This document shows positions 29,726 to 38,648 of a stretch of 64,000 nucleotides of DNA, one piece after another. The position numbers were made by a program, and so were the translations under genes. This DNA comes from Streptomyces actinomycinicus (lineage in GTDB: Bacteria > Actinomycetota > Actinomycetes > Streptomycetales > Streptomycetaceae), in NCBI RefSeq assembly GCF_016741775.1, contig NZ_JAERRK010000014.1:1-64000 (forward strand). The letters run 5' to 3'. Below the pieces are notes generated by a model, which saw only the letters and a list, made by a program, of their open reading frames with translations, made no database searches and was not told where the DNA came from. Each line of letters opens with the position of its first letter. The first letter of the stretch is position 1.

Positions 29726-30997
29726 GTGGCACCGACTGACGAGGACTCCCTGGCCCACCCTGCCCGCGACGGCGAGCCGTCCGCCCGGCAGGCGGCACCC
29801 GCTGCCGCGACACCGCCCGGCCACCCCCCGGCCTCCGGCGCCGTCGCTCCGGGCGGCCGAATGCCGCGCTGGCTGCCACGCGCCATGGTGCTCGCGCTCG
29901 CGCTGATCGCCGCCTTCCAGCTCGGCAGCTGGGCGTTCCACCAGCTGACCGGACTATTGATCAACATATTGATCGCGTTCTTCCTGGCCCTCGCGATCGA
30001 GCCCGCGGTGAGCCGTATGGCCGCCCTCGGCATGCGCAGGGGACTCGCGACCTTCCTGGTCTTCCTCGGTCTGACCATCGTCGCCGCCGGGTTCGTCACC
30101 TTGCTCGGGTCCATGCTGGCCGGCCAGATCATCAAGATGATCGAGGGTTTCCCGGGTTACCTCGACTCGCTCATCAACTGGATCAACGAGACCTTCCACA
30201 CGGAACTGAGACGGGTGGACGTCCAGGAGGGTCTCCTCCACTCCGACTGGCTGCGCAAGTACGCGCAGACCAGCGCGGCCGGTGTCCTCGACGTGTCCGC
30301 CCAGGTGCTCGGCGGCCTCTTCCAGCTGCTGACGGTCGGCTTGTTCTCGTTCTACTTCGCCGCGGACGGCCCCCGGCTGCGCCGCGCCCTGTGCTCCGTC
30401 CTGCCGCCCGCGCGTCAGGCCGAGGTGCTGCGCGCCTGGGAGATAGCCGTCGACAAGACCGGCGGCTATCTCTACTCCCGCGGCCTCATGGCGCTGATCT
30501 CCGGAGTCGCGCACTACATCCTGCTCCAGTCCCTGGGTGTGCCGTACGCGCCCGTGCTGGGTGTCTGGGTGGGCCTGGTCTCGCAGTTCATCCCCACCAT
30601 CGGCACGTACCTCGCGGGAGCGCTGCCGATGCTGATCGCCTTCACCGTGAACCCCTGGTACGCGGTGTGGGTGCTGGTCTTCGTCGTGGTCTACCAGCAG
30701 TTCGAGAACTACATGCTCCAGCCGAAGCTGACCGCCAAGACGGTCGACATCCACCCCGCGGTCGCCTTCGGCTCGGTCATCGCGGGCACCGCCCTGCTGG
30801 GAGCCGTCGGCGCGCTGATCGCCATTCCGGCGGTGGCCACCCTGCAGGCGTTCCTGGGGGCGTACGTGAAGCGGTACGCGGTGACGGACGATCCCCGCGT
30901 GTACGGGCACCGCGGCAGAAGGCCGGGCGGCCCCGGAATGCTCACCCGCGCCCGACGGCTGTGGGCGGGCCGCCCCGGCGGGGAAGAGCGGTCGTAG
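29726..30997 (+). CDS. AI-2E (PerM/TqsA) family transporter
   Basis: 423 aa. After a Pro/Ala-rich cytoplasmic N-terminus (about 50 aa) come eight or so membrane segments with AI-2E family landmarks: ILIAFFLALAIEPAVSRM, LGVPYAPVLGVWVGLVSQFIPTIGTYLAGALP, VYQQFENYMLQPKL and HPAVAFGSVIAGTALLGAVGALIAIP. Family members export autoinducer-2 or other small molecules or act as ion exchangers; the substrate cannot be told. The GTG start is set by the promoter just upstream; the frame is open much further upstream without a better start. A short cluster of rare codons (CTA, TTG, ATA, TTG) at 29954-29971 encodes the first membrane segment. Confidence 0.87.
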   Translation: MAPTDEDSLAHPARDGEPSARQAAPAAATPPGHPPASGAVAPGGRMPRWLPRAMVLALALIAAFQLGSWAFHQLTGLLINILIAFFLALAIEPAVSRMAALGMRRGLATFLVFLGLTIVAAGFVTLLGSMLAGQIIKMIEGFPGYLDSLINWINETFHTELRRVDVQEGLLHSDWLRKYAQTSAAGVLDVSAQVLGGLFQLLTVGLFSFYFAADGPRLRRALCSVLPPARQAEVLRAWEIAVDKTGGYLYSRGLMALISGVAHYILLQSLGVPYAPVLGVWVGLVSQFIPTIGTYLAGALPMLIAFTVNPWYAVWVLVFVVVYQQFENYMLQPKLTAKTVDIHPAVAFGSVIAGTALLGAVGALIAIPAVATLQAFLGAYVKRYAVTDDPRVYGHRGRRPGGPGMLTRARRLWAGRPGGEERS

Positions 30998-31082
30998 AAC
31001 GAGCCGCCGCTGAGAGTGCTCGTAGAGCGGGGGCGCGAAGAGCGGCCGTGGAGCGGGCCGGCCGGCAGTGGCCGGCAGACGT

Positions 31083-31829
31083 TCAGTACGTCAGCGCGGC
31101 CCGTACGGCGGCCAGGGCGACGGCTGCCGCATAGCACCCCGCCGCCGCGGCCACGATGCGCCGTCGCGTCCGCTCGCTCCACGGCGTGCGCGACAGCAGC
31201 CCGGCCAGCAGGGGCAGGGCGAGGACGGCGTGCAGGCTGATGCCGTGCAGCGGCTTGAGCGGAGCCGTCGAGTGGTAGGCGGCCTCCTGGTGGCCGGTCC
31301 GCGTCAGGACGACCCCCCGCGCGATCATCGCCGCACCCGAAGCCAGGGCCACCAGCAGCAGCGCGAAACCGGACCGCACCGCGAGCGGCATGCCGGCCGG
31401 GCCGGTCGGCCGGTGCCGGAAGGACACGACGGCGAAGACGGTGAGCAGGACGACCAGGACACCGCCGCCCACCGCGAGTGCCATGGACACGGAGGCGTCG
31501 AAGAGCGTCTCCATGTTCAGGTGGGAGGGCACACGGCGCCATGCCTGGAGGGTGATGCCTCCCACCTCCGCGACGAAGTCGGCGGCGAGGACGAGCAGCA
31601 CGGCCGAGCGCAGCCGGGCGCCCATCCGCAGGTACGAGGTGACCCAGGTGAGCGCGATGAGGGTCACTCCGAAGGAGAGCCCGAACGTGACGGGCTTGCG
31701 CCAGGAGACCGGGCCGTCCCAGGGGCCGCCGTCGACCGCGAACACCACCAGGTGGACGAGTCCGGACACGACGAGGAGGAGCCCTGTCGTCCGGCAGACG
31801 CGGTCGACGGCGGCACGCGGCATCTTCAT
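31083..31829 (-). CDS. Hypothetical multi-spanning membrane protein
   Basis: 248 aa from MKMPRAAVDR, with six to seven hydrophobic segments (TTGLLLVVSGLVHLVVFAV; PVTFGLSFGVTLIALTWV; RSAVLLVLAADFVAEV; LAVGGGVLVVLLTVFAVVSF; SGFALLLVALASGAAMIARGVVL; ISLHAVLALPLLAGLL; VAAAAGCYAAAVALAAV). WDGPVSWRKPVTFG and AYHSTAPLKPLHGISLHAVLALP are features I associate with an uncharacterised actinobacterial membrane family. A longer start at 31925 is possible but its extension looks non-coding. It is convergent with the AI-2E gene and divergent from recA. No function is assigned. Confidence 0.75.
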   Translation of the reverse strand: MKMPRAAVDRVCRTTGLLLVVSGLVHLVVFAVDGGPWDGPVSWRKPVTFGLSFGVTLIALTWVTSYLRMGARLRSAVLLVLAADFVAEVGGITLQAWRRVPSHLNMETLFDASVSMALAVGGGVLVVLLTVFAVVSFRHRPTGPAGMPLAVRSGFALLLVALASGAAMIARGVVLTRTGHQEAAYHSTAPLKPLHGISLHAVLALPLLAGLLSRTPWSERTRRRIVAAAAGCYAAAVALAAVRAALTY

Positions 31830-32039
31830 GGTCCCAAGGCTCGCCCTGACATGTCCGCGCGGTCGTCCTCCGTCCGGAGACACCTGCGCTACGCCGGCGG
31901 GAGCAGACGGCACCGCCGAAGCCACGGTCGTCGTCCCTGTTCGGTCTGGTCGTTCGTTCTGGTCGTTCGTTCTGGTCCAAGCCCTGGCGAGCGTGGGTCA
32001 CCCCCTGCGGGACCCCCGCCCCCGGTGCGCATGGCGTGC

Positions 32040-32069
32040 TTGACACCAAAATCGAACATCCATTCTCAT
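32040..32069 (+). promoter_or_regulatory. recA distal promoter with LexA-type SOS box
   Basis: TTGACA (32040-32045) and TCTCAT (32064-32069) are 18 bp apart. GAACATCCATTC (32054-32065), resembling the SOS box reported for S. lividans recA, lies in the spacer and touches the -10, so LexA binding would block the promoter. Confidence 0.8.
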
Positions 32070-32131
32070 GGAGGCTCAGGCGAGGCTCTCGGTCGGGGAT
32101 TCGTCCCGTTTCGCAGGGATATTTCCCCCGG

Positions 32132-32140
32132 TTATCCACA
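32132..32140 (+). promoter_or_regulatory. Perfect DnaA box in the recA leader
   Basis: TTATCCACA matches the E. coli DnaA consensus exactly. It lies between the SOS-type promoter and the RecA-NDp promoter of recA. The preferred Streptomyces box is TTGTCCACA, one base different. Confidence 0.6.
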
Positions 32141-32163
32141 GGCTGGACCTGCGTCGGGGCGCA

Positions 32164-32186
32164 TTGTCAGTGGCAGGCGTTAGCGT
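32164..32186 (+). promoter_or_regulatory. RecA-NDp (PafBC-type) promoter of recA
   Basis: TTGTCAGTGGC (32164-32174, perfect), six bases, then TAGCGT (32181-32186; 5 of 6 to TAGGGT). This is the LexA-independent damage promoter. A GTG in frame with recA follows 7 nt later at 32194. Confidence 0.92.
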
Positions 32187-32229
32187 CTTTGACGTGAAGC
32201 GATCGACTCAAGCAAACCGGGTGGAACCC

Positions 32230-33357
<1,128 letters not shown>

Positions 33358-33359
33358 CC

Positions 33360-34106
33360 GTGACGCGACGAACCGACTGGGCCGAGTACGAGTACGCCAC
33401 CCCCGGTGCCCCACGGGGGAGGGGCGCCGGGGGCCACCCGGACTCCGCGCCGGACGGTGACGACGGACACCAGGACGGCGGGTACGGCGGGTACGGAGAC
33501 CGTACCGGCCGGGGGCGCGGCCGGCGGCGGCGCGGTTTCGGGGACGCGCCCGGTGAGGACGAAGGCGCCCCTCCCTCGGCGAGGGACGAGCGGGGGGAGT
33601 CTTCTGGGGACCCGGCTGAGCAGGCCCGGGCGATCTGCCTGCGCCTGCTCACCGGGACCCCGCGCACTCGGAAGCAGCTCGCGGACGCCCTGCGCAAGCG
33701 AGAGATCCCCGACGAGATCGCCGACGAGGTGCTGTCCCGGTTCGAAGAGGTCGGACTGATCGACGACGCGGCTTTCGCGGACGCCTGGGTGGAGTCCCGT
33801 CATCACGGTCGTGGGCTCGCCCGCCGCGCACTCGCCCGGGAACTGCGCACCAAGGGCGTCGAGCCGGCGCTGATCGAGGATGCCGTCGGCCAGCTCGACT
33901 CCGAGCAGGAAGAGGCGACCGCCCGGGAACTCGTCGCCCGCAAACTGCGCGCAACACGGGGTCTCGACCGCGACAAACGCCTCCGGCGCCTCGCCGGCAT
34001 GCTCGCCCGCAAGGGCTACCCCGAGGGCATGGCCCTGCGCGTCGTCCGCCAGGCCCTGGAGGAAGAGGGCGAGGACACGGAGTTCCTCGAGAACGGGGAC
34101 TTCTGA
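33360..34106 (+). CDS. recX: RecX, regulator of RecA
   Basis: 248 aa. RecX binds RecA filaments and limits their growth and ATPase. The C-terminal 160 residues show the three-helix RecX repeats (EQARAICLRLLTGTPRTRKQLADALRKREIPDEIADEVLSRFEEVGLIDDAAFADAWVESR, GLARRALARELRTKGVEPALIEDAV). The N-terminal 80 residues are Gly/Asp/Arg-rich and disordered, longer than typical RecX (about 150-160 aa). The GTG start lies 2 bp after the recA stop, so it is read from the recA transcript. Confidence 0.92.
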   Translation: MTRRTDWAEYEYATPGAPRGRGAGGHPDSAPDGDDGHQDGGYGGYGDRTGRGRGRRRRGFGDAPGEDEGAPPSARDERGESSGDPAEQARAICLRLLTGTPRTRKQLADALRKREIPDEIADEVLSRFEEVGLIDDAAFADAWVESRHHGRGLARRALARELRTKGVEPALIEDAVGQLDSEQEEATARELVARKLRATRGLDRDKRLRRLAGMLARKGYPEGMALRVVRQALEEEGEDTEFLENGDF

Positions 34107-34225
34107 GGACCCATCGGCGGCGTGATCCTTGAGCCCTTCGAGGACCCATCGGCGGCGTGACCCATGAGTCCTTCGAGGGCCGGCAGCCTTCGGCCCTTCG
34201 GGAGCCGGCAGCCTTCGGCCTTCCG
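34107..34225. repeat. Short direct repeats after recX
   Basis: GAGGACCCATCGGCGGCGTGA occurs twice (34106 and 34139 regions), then GCCGGCAGCCTTCGGCC-like units occur twice (34180 and 34205 regions). No gene is seen in 34107-34504 apart from the operator-like palindrome listed separately. Confidence 0.7.
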
Positions 34226-34313
34226 GCGGCAGCGGTTACCGACGCTTCGCGGGCAGTGGCCTGCCACGGCGCCGTGGGAACGACCTCGCTGCCTGCCACC
34301 GGACCCTCGTGAC

Positions 34314-34338
34314 GGCGGGGGTAGGGCTAACCCCCGCC
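34314..34338. promoter_or_regulatory. Palindrome upstream of the FtsX-type permease
   Basis: GGCGGGGGT-AGGGCTA-ACCCCCGCC is a perfect 9+9-bp inverted repeat 166 bp before the permease start. A second palindrome, GCCCGCGCGGGC (about 34396-34407), and a split repeat GTAGGCGT (34414-34421)/ACGCCTAC (34453-34460) follow. They suggest a regulated promoter. Confidence 0.5.
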
Positions 34339-34504
34339 GGAGACGGGTGGGGTCACCCCCGGTCCAAGACGCCAGGTCACCGCAGTGCTCTCTCTGCCCG
34401 CGCGGGCCAGTCTGTAGGCGTACCCCCGGTCACGGCTCACCAGCCGGGACCGACGCCTACGACACAACCCGTGCACACAACAGAACAGAAGAGAGCCCGT
34501 CCCC

Positions 34505-37033
34505 ATGATGCTGCGTTACGCCCTCAAGACAGTCCGCGCCCGCAAGGCCGGGTTTCTCGGCGCCTTCCTCGCCCTGATGTGTGCCGCCGCGTTGATCACC
34601 GCGTGCGGCACCCTCCTCGACACCGGCCTGCGCGGCACCATCCGGACCGAACGCTACGGCGCCGCTCCCGTCGTGGTCTCCGCCGACCAGTACGTCCACC
34701 AGACCACCGTCAAGCACAAGAAGGGCAAGACGAAGGTCAAGCACAAGGCGAAGCCCATCGCCGAGCGCGCCTGGCTGTCCGAGCACCTGCGCAGCACACT
34801 CGTCCGCACCCCCGGCGTGGCTCGGGTCGTCCCCGAACTCACCTTCCCCGCCCAGCCGTTGACCCCGGCCGGTACCGGCGGCCGTACCGCCTACGGCCAT
34901 GCCTGGGACTCCGCCGCGCTGACGCCGTACCGGCTCACCGCGGGCCGCGCTCCCTGGGCCACGGGTGACCTCGTCATCGACGCAGACCTCGCCGCGCGGG
35001 CTCGTCTGCGGCCCGGTGACCGGCTCGCGGTGCAGTCCTCGCAGGCCCCCCGCAGCTACCGGATCACCGGCATCGCCACGCCGGCCACCGCGGTACGCCA
35101 CCAGACGTCCCTGTTCTTCTCCGAGGCCGAGGCCCGGCGACTGGCCGCCCACCCCGGACAGGTCACCGCGTTCGGTGTGCTGCCGGCCAAGGGGGAGGAC
35201 ACCGACCGGGTGCGCCGGGCCGTGGCCGAGGCGCTGCACGGCACCACCGCACAGGTCAGCACCGGGGACGCCCGCGGGCCCGTCGAGTTCCTGGACGCGG
35301 CTTCCGCCCGCATCCGACTGGTCAGCATGGGCGGCGCCATGGGCGGCACCTCGCTGCTGGTGGCGGTCCTCGTGGTCGTCGGCACCTTCGCGCTCACCGT
35401 CCAGCAGCGCCACCGTGAACTCGCCCTGCTCCGGGCCATCGCCGCCACACCCGGCCAGATCCGCAAGCTGCTCGGCCGGGAGGCACTGATCGTCGGAGTC
35501 GCGGCAGGCACGACCGGTGCACTGCTCGGACTGCCGCTGGGCAGTTGGCTGCACTCCAGGTTCGTCGCCCTGGGCGCCGTACCCGACACGCTCGAGCACA
35601 CGGCCAGCGTCTTCCCGCCGCTCGCCGCTCTCGCCGCCACCCTGCTCGGGGCGTGGGCGGCAGCCCGGATCGCCTCCCGCAGGGTCGCCCGGATCCGCCC
35701 GGCCGAGGCTCTGGCCGAGGCCAGGAGCGAGCGCACCGGGCCGGCCTGGGGCCGGATCATCGCAGGGCTGCTGCTCCTCGCCGGCGGAGTGGTCCTCGTC
35801 ATCGTCCTCACCTCCCTGCGCACCGAGCCCGCTTCCACTCCCGTGACGTTCCTCGCCGTCGTCGTCCTGGCCACCTCCGTCTCCCTGCTCGGGCCCGCCC
35901 TGGTCAAGGCCGCCGCGCTGCTGCTCGCCGGCCCCCTCCGGCTCACGGGTCACGGCGGCAGGCTCGCCACGGCCAACCTGCGCGGCAACGCCGCCCGCAT
36001 GGCCTCCGTCGTCACCCCCCTCACCCTGCTCGTCGGCATGACCTGCACCGTCCTGTTCGTCCAGTCCACCCTCGGGGATGCCGCCCGCACCCAGGTCCGA
36101 GAGGGAACCAGGGCCGACTGGGTCGTCGCCGCCCAGGGCCCGGGCGTGCCCGGCGAGGCCGCCGAGCGGCTGCGCGCGCGGCACGACACGGTCACCGAGG
36201 TGGTCCGCACCACGGTCCGCGTCGGCCTCGACAAGTACCCCGCACAAGGCGTCAGCCCCGCAGGCCTGACCCGTACCTGGGACCCGAAGGTCACCGCCGG
36301 CTCCCTCGGCCGGCTCGGTCCCCGCACCGTCGCCGTCAGCGAACTCGTTGCCGACCAGCACTACTTGAAGCCCGGAAGCACGCTGAAACTCACGCTCGGC
36401 GACGGCACGCCCGCCACACTCACCGTCGCCGCCGTCTATGCCCGGGGTCTCGGCTTCGGTGACCTCACCTTTGACCACGGCCTCGTCGCCCGCCACGTCG
36501 ACAATCCGCTCGCCTCCTCCGTCCTCGTCAGCACGACCCGTACACAGACACAACTCGCGACTACGCTCCGTGAGTTCCCGGGTCTGCAGATTCTTTCGCC
36601 GACCGCCGCCGACGACCTCCAGGCCGACCGGCAGCAGACGAACGCCGAGGTCAACTACCTCGCCATGGGACTCGTGCTGGCTTTCACCGCCATCGCAGTC
36701 GTCAACACGCTGGCCATGTCGGTCGCCGAGCGTGTCCGGGAGTTCGCCCTGCTCCGCCTCGCCGGGGCGACCCGCCGTCAGGTGCTGCGCATGCTGCGCA
36801 CCGAGGTGCTGTCGGTCCTGCTCATCGCCACCACGCTCGGCAGCGGTATCGCCCTCGCCGTGCTCACCGCGTTCAGCGTGGGCATGACGGGCGGGGCGGC
36901 GCCCGAGGTCGTACCGCTGCTCTACGTCGCCGTCGTCGCCGTCGCCGGGCTCCTCGCGCTCGTGGCCGGCGCCGTGCCGGGGCGGGTGGCACTCCGGGTG
37001 CGGGCGGTGACCGTAGCCACGTCGAAGGAGTAG
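34505..37033 (+). CDS. FtsX/MacB-type ABC transporter permease without adjacent ATPase
   Basis: 842 aa. Four groups of hydrophobic segments: one at the N-terminus (about 18-40, FLGAFLALMCAAALITAC), three around 280-400 (first FtsX domain, followed by WAAARIASRRVARIRPAEALAEARSER), one group at 415-480, and a C-terminal FtsX domain (about 715-835, LAMGLVLAFTAIAVVNTLAMSVAERVREFALLRLAGATRRQVLRMLR). Two large extracytoplasmic domains lie between. This is the 10-TM arrangement of peptide-resistance or lipoprotein-release permeases. These need an ATPase, normally the preceding gene, but recX lies upstream here. The start is ATG 34505 or 34508; no clear RBS. Inverted repeats upstream suggest its own regulation. 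Confidence 0.85.
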   Translation: MMLRYALKTVRARKAGFLGAFLALMCAAALITACGTLLDTGLRGTIRTERYGAAPVVVSADQYVHQTTVKHKKGKTKVKHKAKPIAERAWLSEHLRSTLVRTPGVARVVPELTFPAQPLTPAGTGGRTAYGHAWDSAALTPYRLTAGRAPWATGDLVIDADLAARARLRPGDRLAVQSSQAPRSYRITGIATPATAVRHQTSLFFSEAEARRLAAHPGQVTAFGVLPAKGEDTDRVRRAVAEALHGTTAQVSTGDARGPVEFLDAASARIRLVSMGGAMGGTSLLVAVLVVVGTFALTVQQRHRELALLRAIAATPGQIRKLLGREALIVGVAAGTTGALLGLPLGSWLHSRFVALGAVPDTLEHTASVFPPLAALAATLLGAWAAARIASRRVARIRPAEALAEARSERTGPAWGRIIAGLLLLAGGVVLVIVLTSLRTEPASTPVTFLAVVVLATSVSLLGPALVKAAALLLAGPLRLTGHGGRLATANLRGNAARMASVVTPLTLLVGMTCTVLFVQSTLGDAARTQVREGTRADWVVAAQGPGVPGEAAERLRARHDTVTEVVRTTVRVGLDKYPAQGVSPAGLTRTWDPKVTAGSLGRLGPRTVAVSELVADQHYLKPGSTLKLTLGDGTPATLTVAAVYARGLGFGDLTFDHGLVARHVDNPLASSVLVSTTRTQTQLATTLREFPGLQILSPTAADDLQADRQQTNAEVNYLAMGLVLAFTAIAVVNTLAMSVAERVREFALLRLAGATRRQVLRMLRTEVLSVLLIATTLGSGIALAVLTAFSVGMTGGAAPEVVPLLYVAVVAVAGLLALVAGAVPGRVALRVRAVTVATSKE

Positions 37034-37175
37034 GGCCGGCGGGGACTGCTGAGCGCCGCGTCCATCAATACGCCGCCTGCCCGCCCGTACGCCCCGGCCG
37101 CCCGTTCCGTACGCCCCGCCCGCCCGTTTGCCTGCACGTCCGCGCGTCCGCTGCGTCGGTCCGTGCGGCGAAAAG

Positions 37176-37209
37176 CGGTGAACCCTCTGGCACGCCAGGG
37201 GGTTCACCG
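37176..37209. terminator. Stem-loop terminator between convergent permease and rhodanese genes
   Basis: A 15-bp stem (37176-37190 with 37195-37209, one G-U pair) with loop CACG lies between the converging genes. No T-tract is present, but stem strength and position fit a bidirectional terminator. Confidence 0.8.
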
Positions 37210-37227
37210 TATTCCGGGACGCATGGC

Positions 37228-37695
37228 TCAGGACGTCGCCGGCCCCACCGGCCCCTGCGACCGCACCGGCTCGACCGGCAGTCCCGCCGCCCGCCACGCC
37301 TGGAAACCGCCCACCAGGTCGGTCGCCCGGTGCAGACCCAGCTGGTGGAGGGAAGCGGCGGCGAGGCTGGAGGCGTAGCCCTCGTTGCAGATCACCACGA
37401 CACGCAGAGCGTGGCCGGTGGCCTCGGGAAGGCGGTGGCTGCCCTGCGGGTCGAGGCGCCACTCCAGCTCGTTGCGCTCGACGACGACCGCTCCTGGAAT
37501 GAGTCCGTCCCGCTCGCGCAGAGCCGCGTACCGGATGTCGACCAGCAGCGCCGCACCGGACTGCGCCGCCTCGTGCGCCTCCGGTGCCTCGATGCGCTGG
37601 TAGCCCGCGCGCACCCGCTCCAGCAACTCGTCGATGCCCAGTGGCCGTTCCACCGCCACCACAGTCGCCTCCGAACCTCCGTGCGTGCCGCTCAC
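37228..37695 (-). CDS. Rhodanese-like sulfurtransferase
   Basis: 155 aa single rhodanese domain: IEAPEAHEAAQSGAALLVDIR at about 37-57, then GLIPGAVVVERNELEWRLDP, and the active-site loop VICNEGYASS with the persulfide-forming Cys, ending DLVGGFQAWRAAGLPV. Rhodaneses transfer sulfane sulfur. Its start overlaps the stop of the cysteine dioxygenase gene by ATGA, so the two are co-translated and the pair probably acts in cysteine/sulfane-sulfur disposal. The role is inferred from the family and operon. Confidence 0.9.
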   Translation of the reverse strand: MSGTHGGSEATVVAVERPLGIDELLERVRAGYQRIEAPEAHEAAQSGAALLVDIRYAALRERDGLIPGAVVVERNELEWRLDPQGSHRLPEATGHALRVVVICNEGYASSLAAASLHQLGLHRATDLVGGFQAWRAAGLPVEPVRSQGPVGPATS

Positions 37696-38276
37696 TGCCA
37701 GTCCTCCGGGCGTTCGACCTGCTCCAGGCGCAGCACCTGGCCGACGCGACTGTAACGACGGATCCGCGGCAGCGGTGGGTGGTAGGCGTGCACGGAGACC
37801 GCGTGTCGGTCGCGGGACTTGTTGAGTACCTCGTGCACGTGGTGGCGGCCGAAGGTGCGGCCCCGGCCGGCGGGCAGCCGGCGTTCGCGGTCCACGTCCT
37901 CGGCGAGTTCCAGTGTCTTCCAGCCGTCGGTGGGCAGCCGCGCGGCCAGCGAGTACTCCGTCAGCTCACCCGACGCGGTGAGGAAGGCGCCGACCGAGTC
38001 CGCGTGGTCGTGCCAGCCGGTACCGGTACCGGGCGGCCAGCCGATCAGCCAGGCCTCGCTGCCGCCGGGACCCTCCAGCCGTACCCAGGTGCGGCCCTCG
38101 GGATCGAGCGGCAGGGAGGCGATCAGCGCGGTGTCGGCCGCCGTACGCCGGACGAAGTCGAGCAGGTCAGCCTGGGTCGGCACCGAGCCGGAGGCAGGGG
38201 TCGTGGAAGGAGACGCAGCCGGAGAAGCAGGGGCCGGGGAAGAAGAGAGGGAAGACGGGAAAGAGGGGACAGACAC
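37692..38276 (-). CDS. Cysteine dioxygenase type I
   Basis: 194 aa from the GTG at 38276 (VSVPSFPSSL). A Ser/Pro/Ala-rich N-terminus (about 30 residues) precedes the cupin core. The iron ligands are visible: HDHADSVGAF (two His; the Glu of other cupins is replaced, as in cysteine dioxygenases) and the third His in HHVHEVLN. The enzyme oxidises L-cysteine to cysteine sulfinate. AGGA lies 8 bp before GTG 38276; the frame continues upstream to 38408 but overlaps the leader peptide. Regulation is probably by the Cys-rich leader peptide 68 bp upstream and by the palindrome at its promoter. The rhodanese gene is coupled downstream. Confidence 0.88.
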   Translation of the reverse strand: MSVPSFPSSLSSSPAPASPAASPSTTPASGSVPTQADLLDFVRRTAADTALIASLPLDPEGRTWVRLEGPGGSEAWLIGWPPGTGTGWHDHADSVGAFLTASGELTEYSLAARLPTDGWKTLELAEDVDRERRLPAGRGRTFGRHHVHEVLNKSRDRHAVSVHAYHPPLPRIRRYSRVGQVLRLEQVERPEDWQ

Positions 38277-38344
38277 GTGCACCGTCCTGGGGGTTCGCGG
38301 AAACGGGCGCGCGACGGCGCCCGGAAAGGAAAGAGGGTGCGAAT

Positions 38345-38392
38345 TCAGCAGGACGGGCGACACACGCAGCCCGCGTAGCGGACGAGGTCCAT
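38345..38392 (-). CDS. Cysteine-rich leader peptide upstream of cysteine dioxygenase
   Basis: A 15-residue reading frame, MDLVRYAGCVCRPSC, starts with ATG (38392-38390), has GGAGGG ideally placed 6 nt upstream, and stops 68 bp before the cysteine dioxygenase start. Three Cys in the last seven residues and the CRxS ending resemble the short putative leader peptides I recall being annotated before sulfur genes in Streptomyces. Ribosome stalling at the Cys codons when Cys-tRNA is low could control the operon. It is too short for standard gene callers. Confidence 0.75.
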   Translation of the reverse strand: MDLVRYAGCVCRPSC

Positions 38393-38436
38393 ATGGACCC
38401 TCCGCCACAGGCGCACACAGGTGTCGGTCACGATCC

Positions 38437-38467
38437 GGAGTACAGCATGCCGCCGTACTCCGGTCAA
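38437..38467 (-). promoter_or_regulatory. Promoter and palindrome of the leader-cysteine dioxygenase operon
   Basis: Minus strand: TTGACC (38467 to 38462), 17 bp, TGTACT (38444 to 38439). An inverted repeat GGAGTAC (38437-38443) and GTACTCC (38455-38461) with an 11-bp gap overlaps the -10 and spacer, the layout of a repressor site. Confidence 0.7.
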
Positions 38468-38648
38468 CCGGGTGTCACCCTGCGGACGGAGGGCACGTGA
38501 GCGCAGGGCCGGCGCGCACCTGTCCCGTCTCCGACAGGGACTCCGGGCACGCGGTAGCCGCGCAGGCCGGCCAAAGCGCGCCCGGCGCGGCCGAGCGGGC
38601 GCTGCTCCCGGTGGCGCTCGGCGGCGCGCGGGACTACATGGCCCGGGA

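Noticed and set aside
34457..37462. 1001-codon minus-strand frame opposite the FtsX-type permease
   Set aside because: Gly/Asp/Gln-rich shadow; the plus strand has membrane segments and FtsX motifs.
38393..38648. Additional gene between the leader peptide and the FAD monooxygenase
   Set aside because: Frames here are open only because of base composition and have no RBS, domain or codon bias support.
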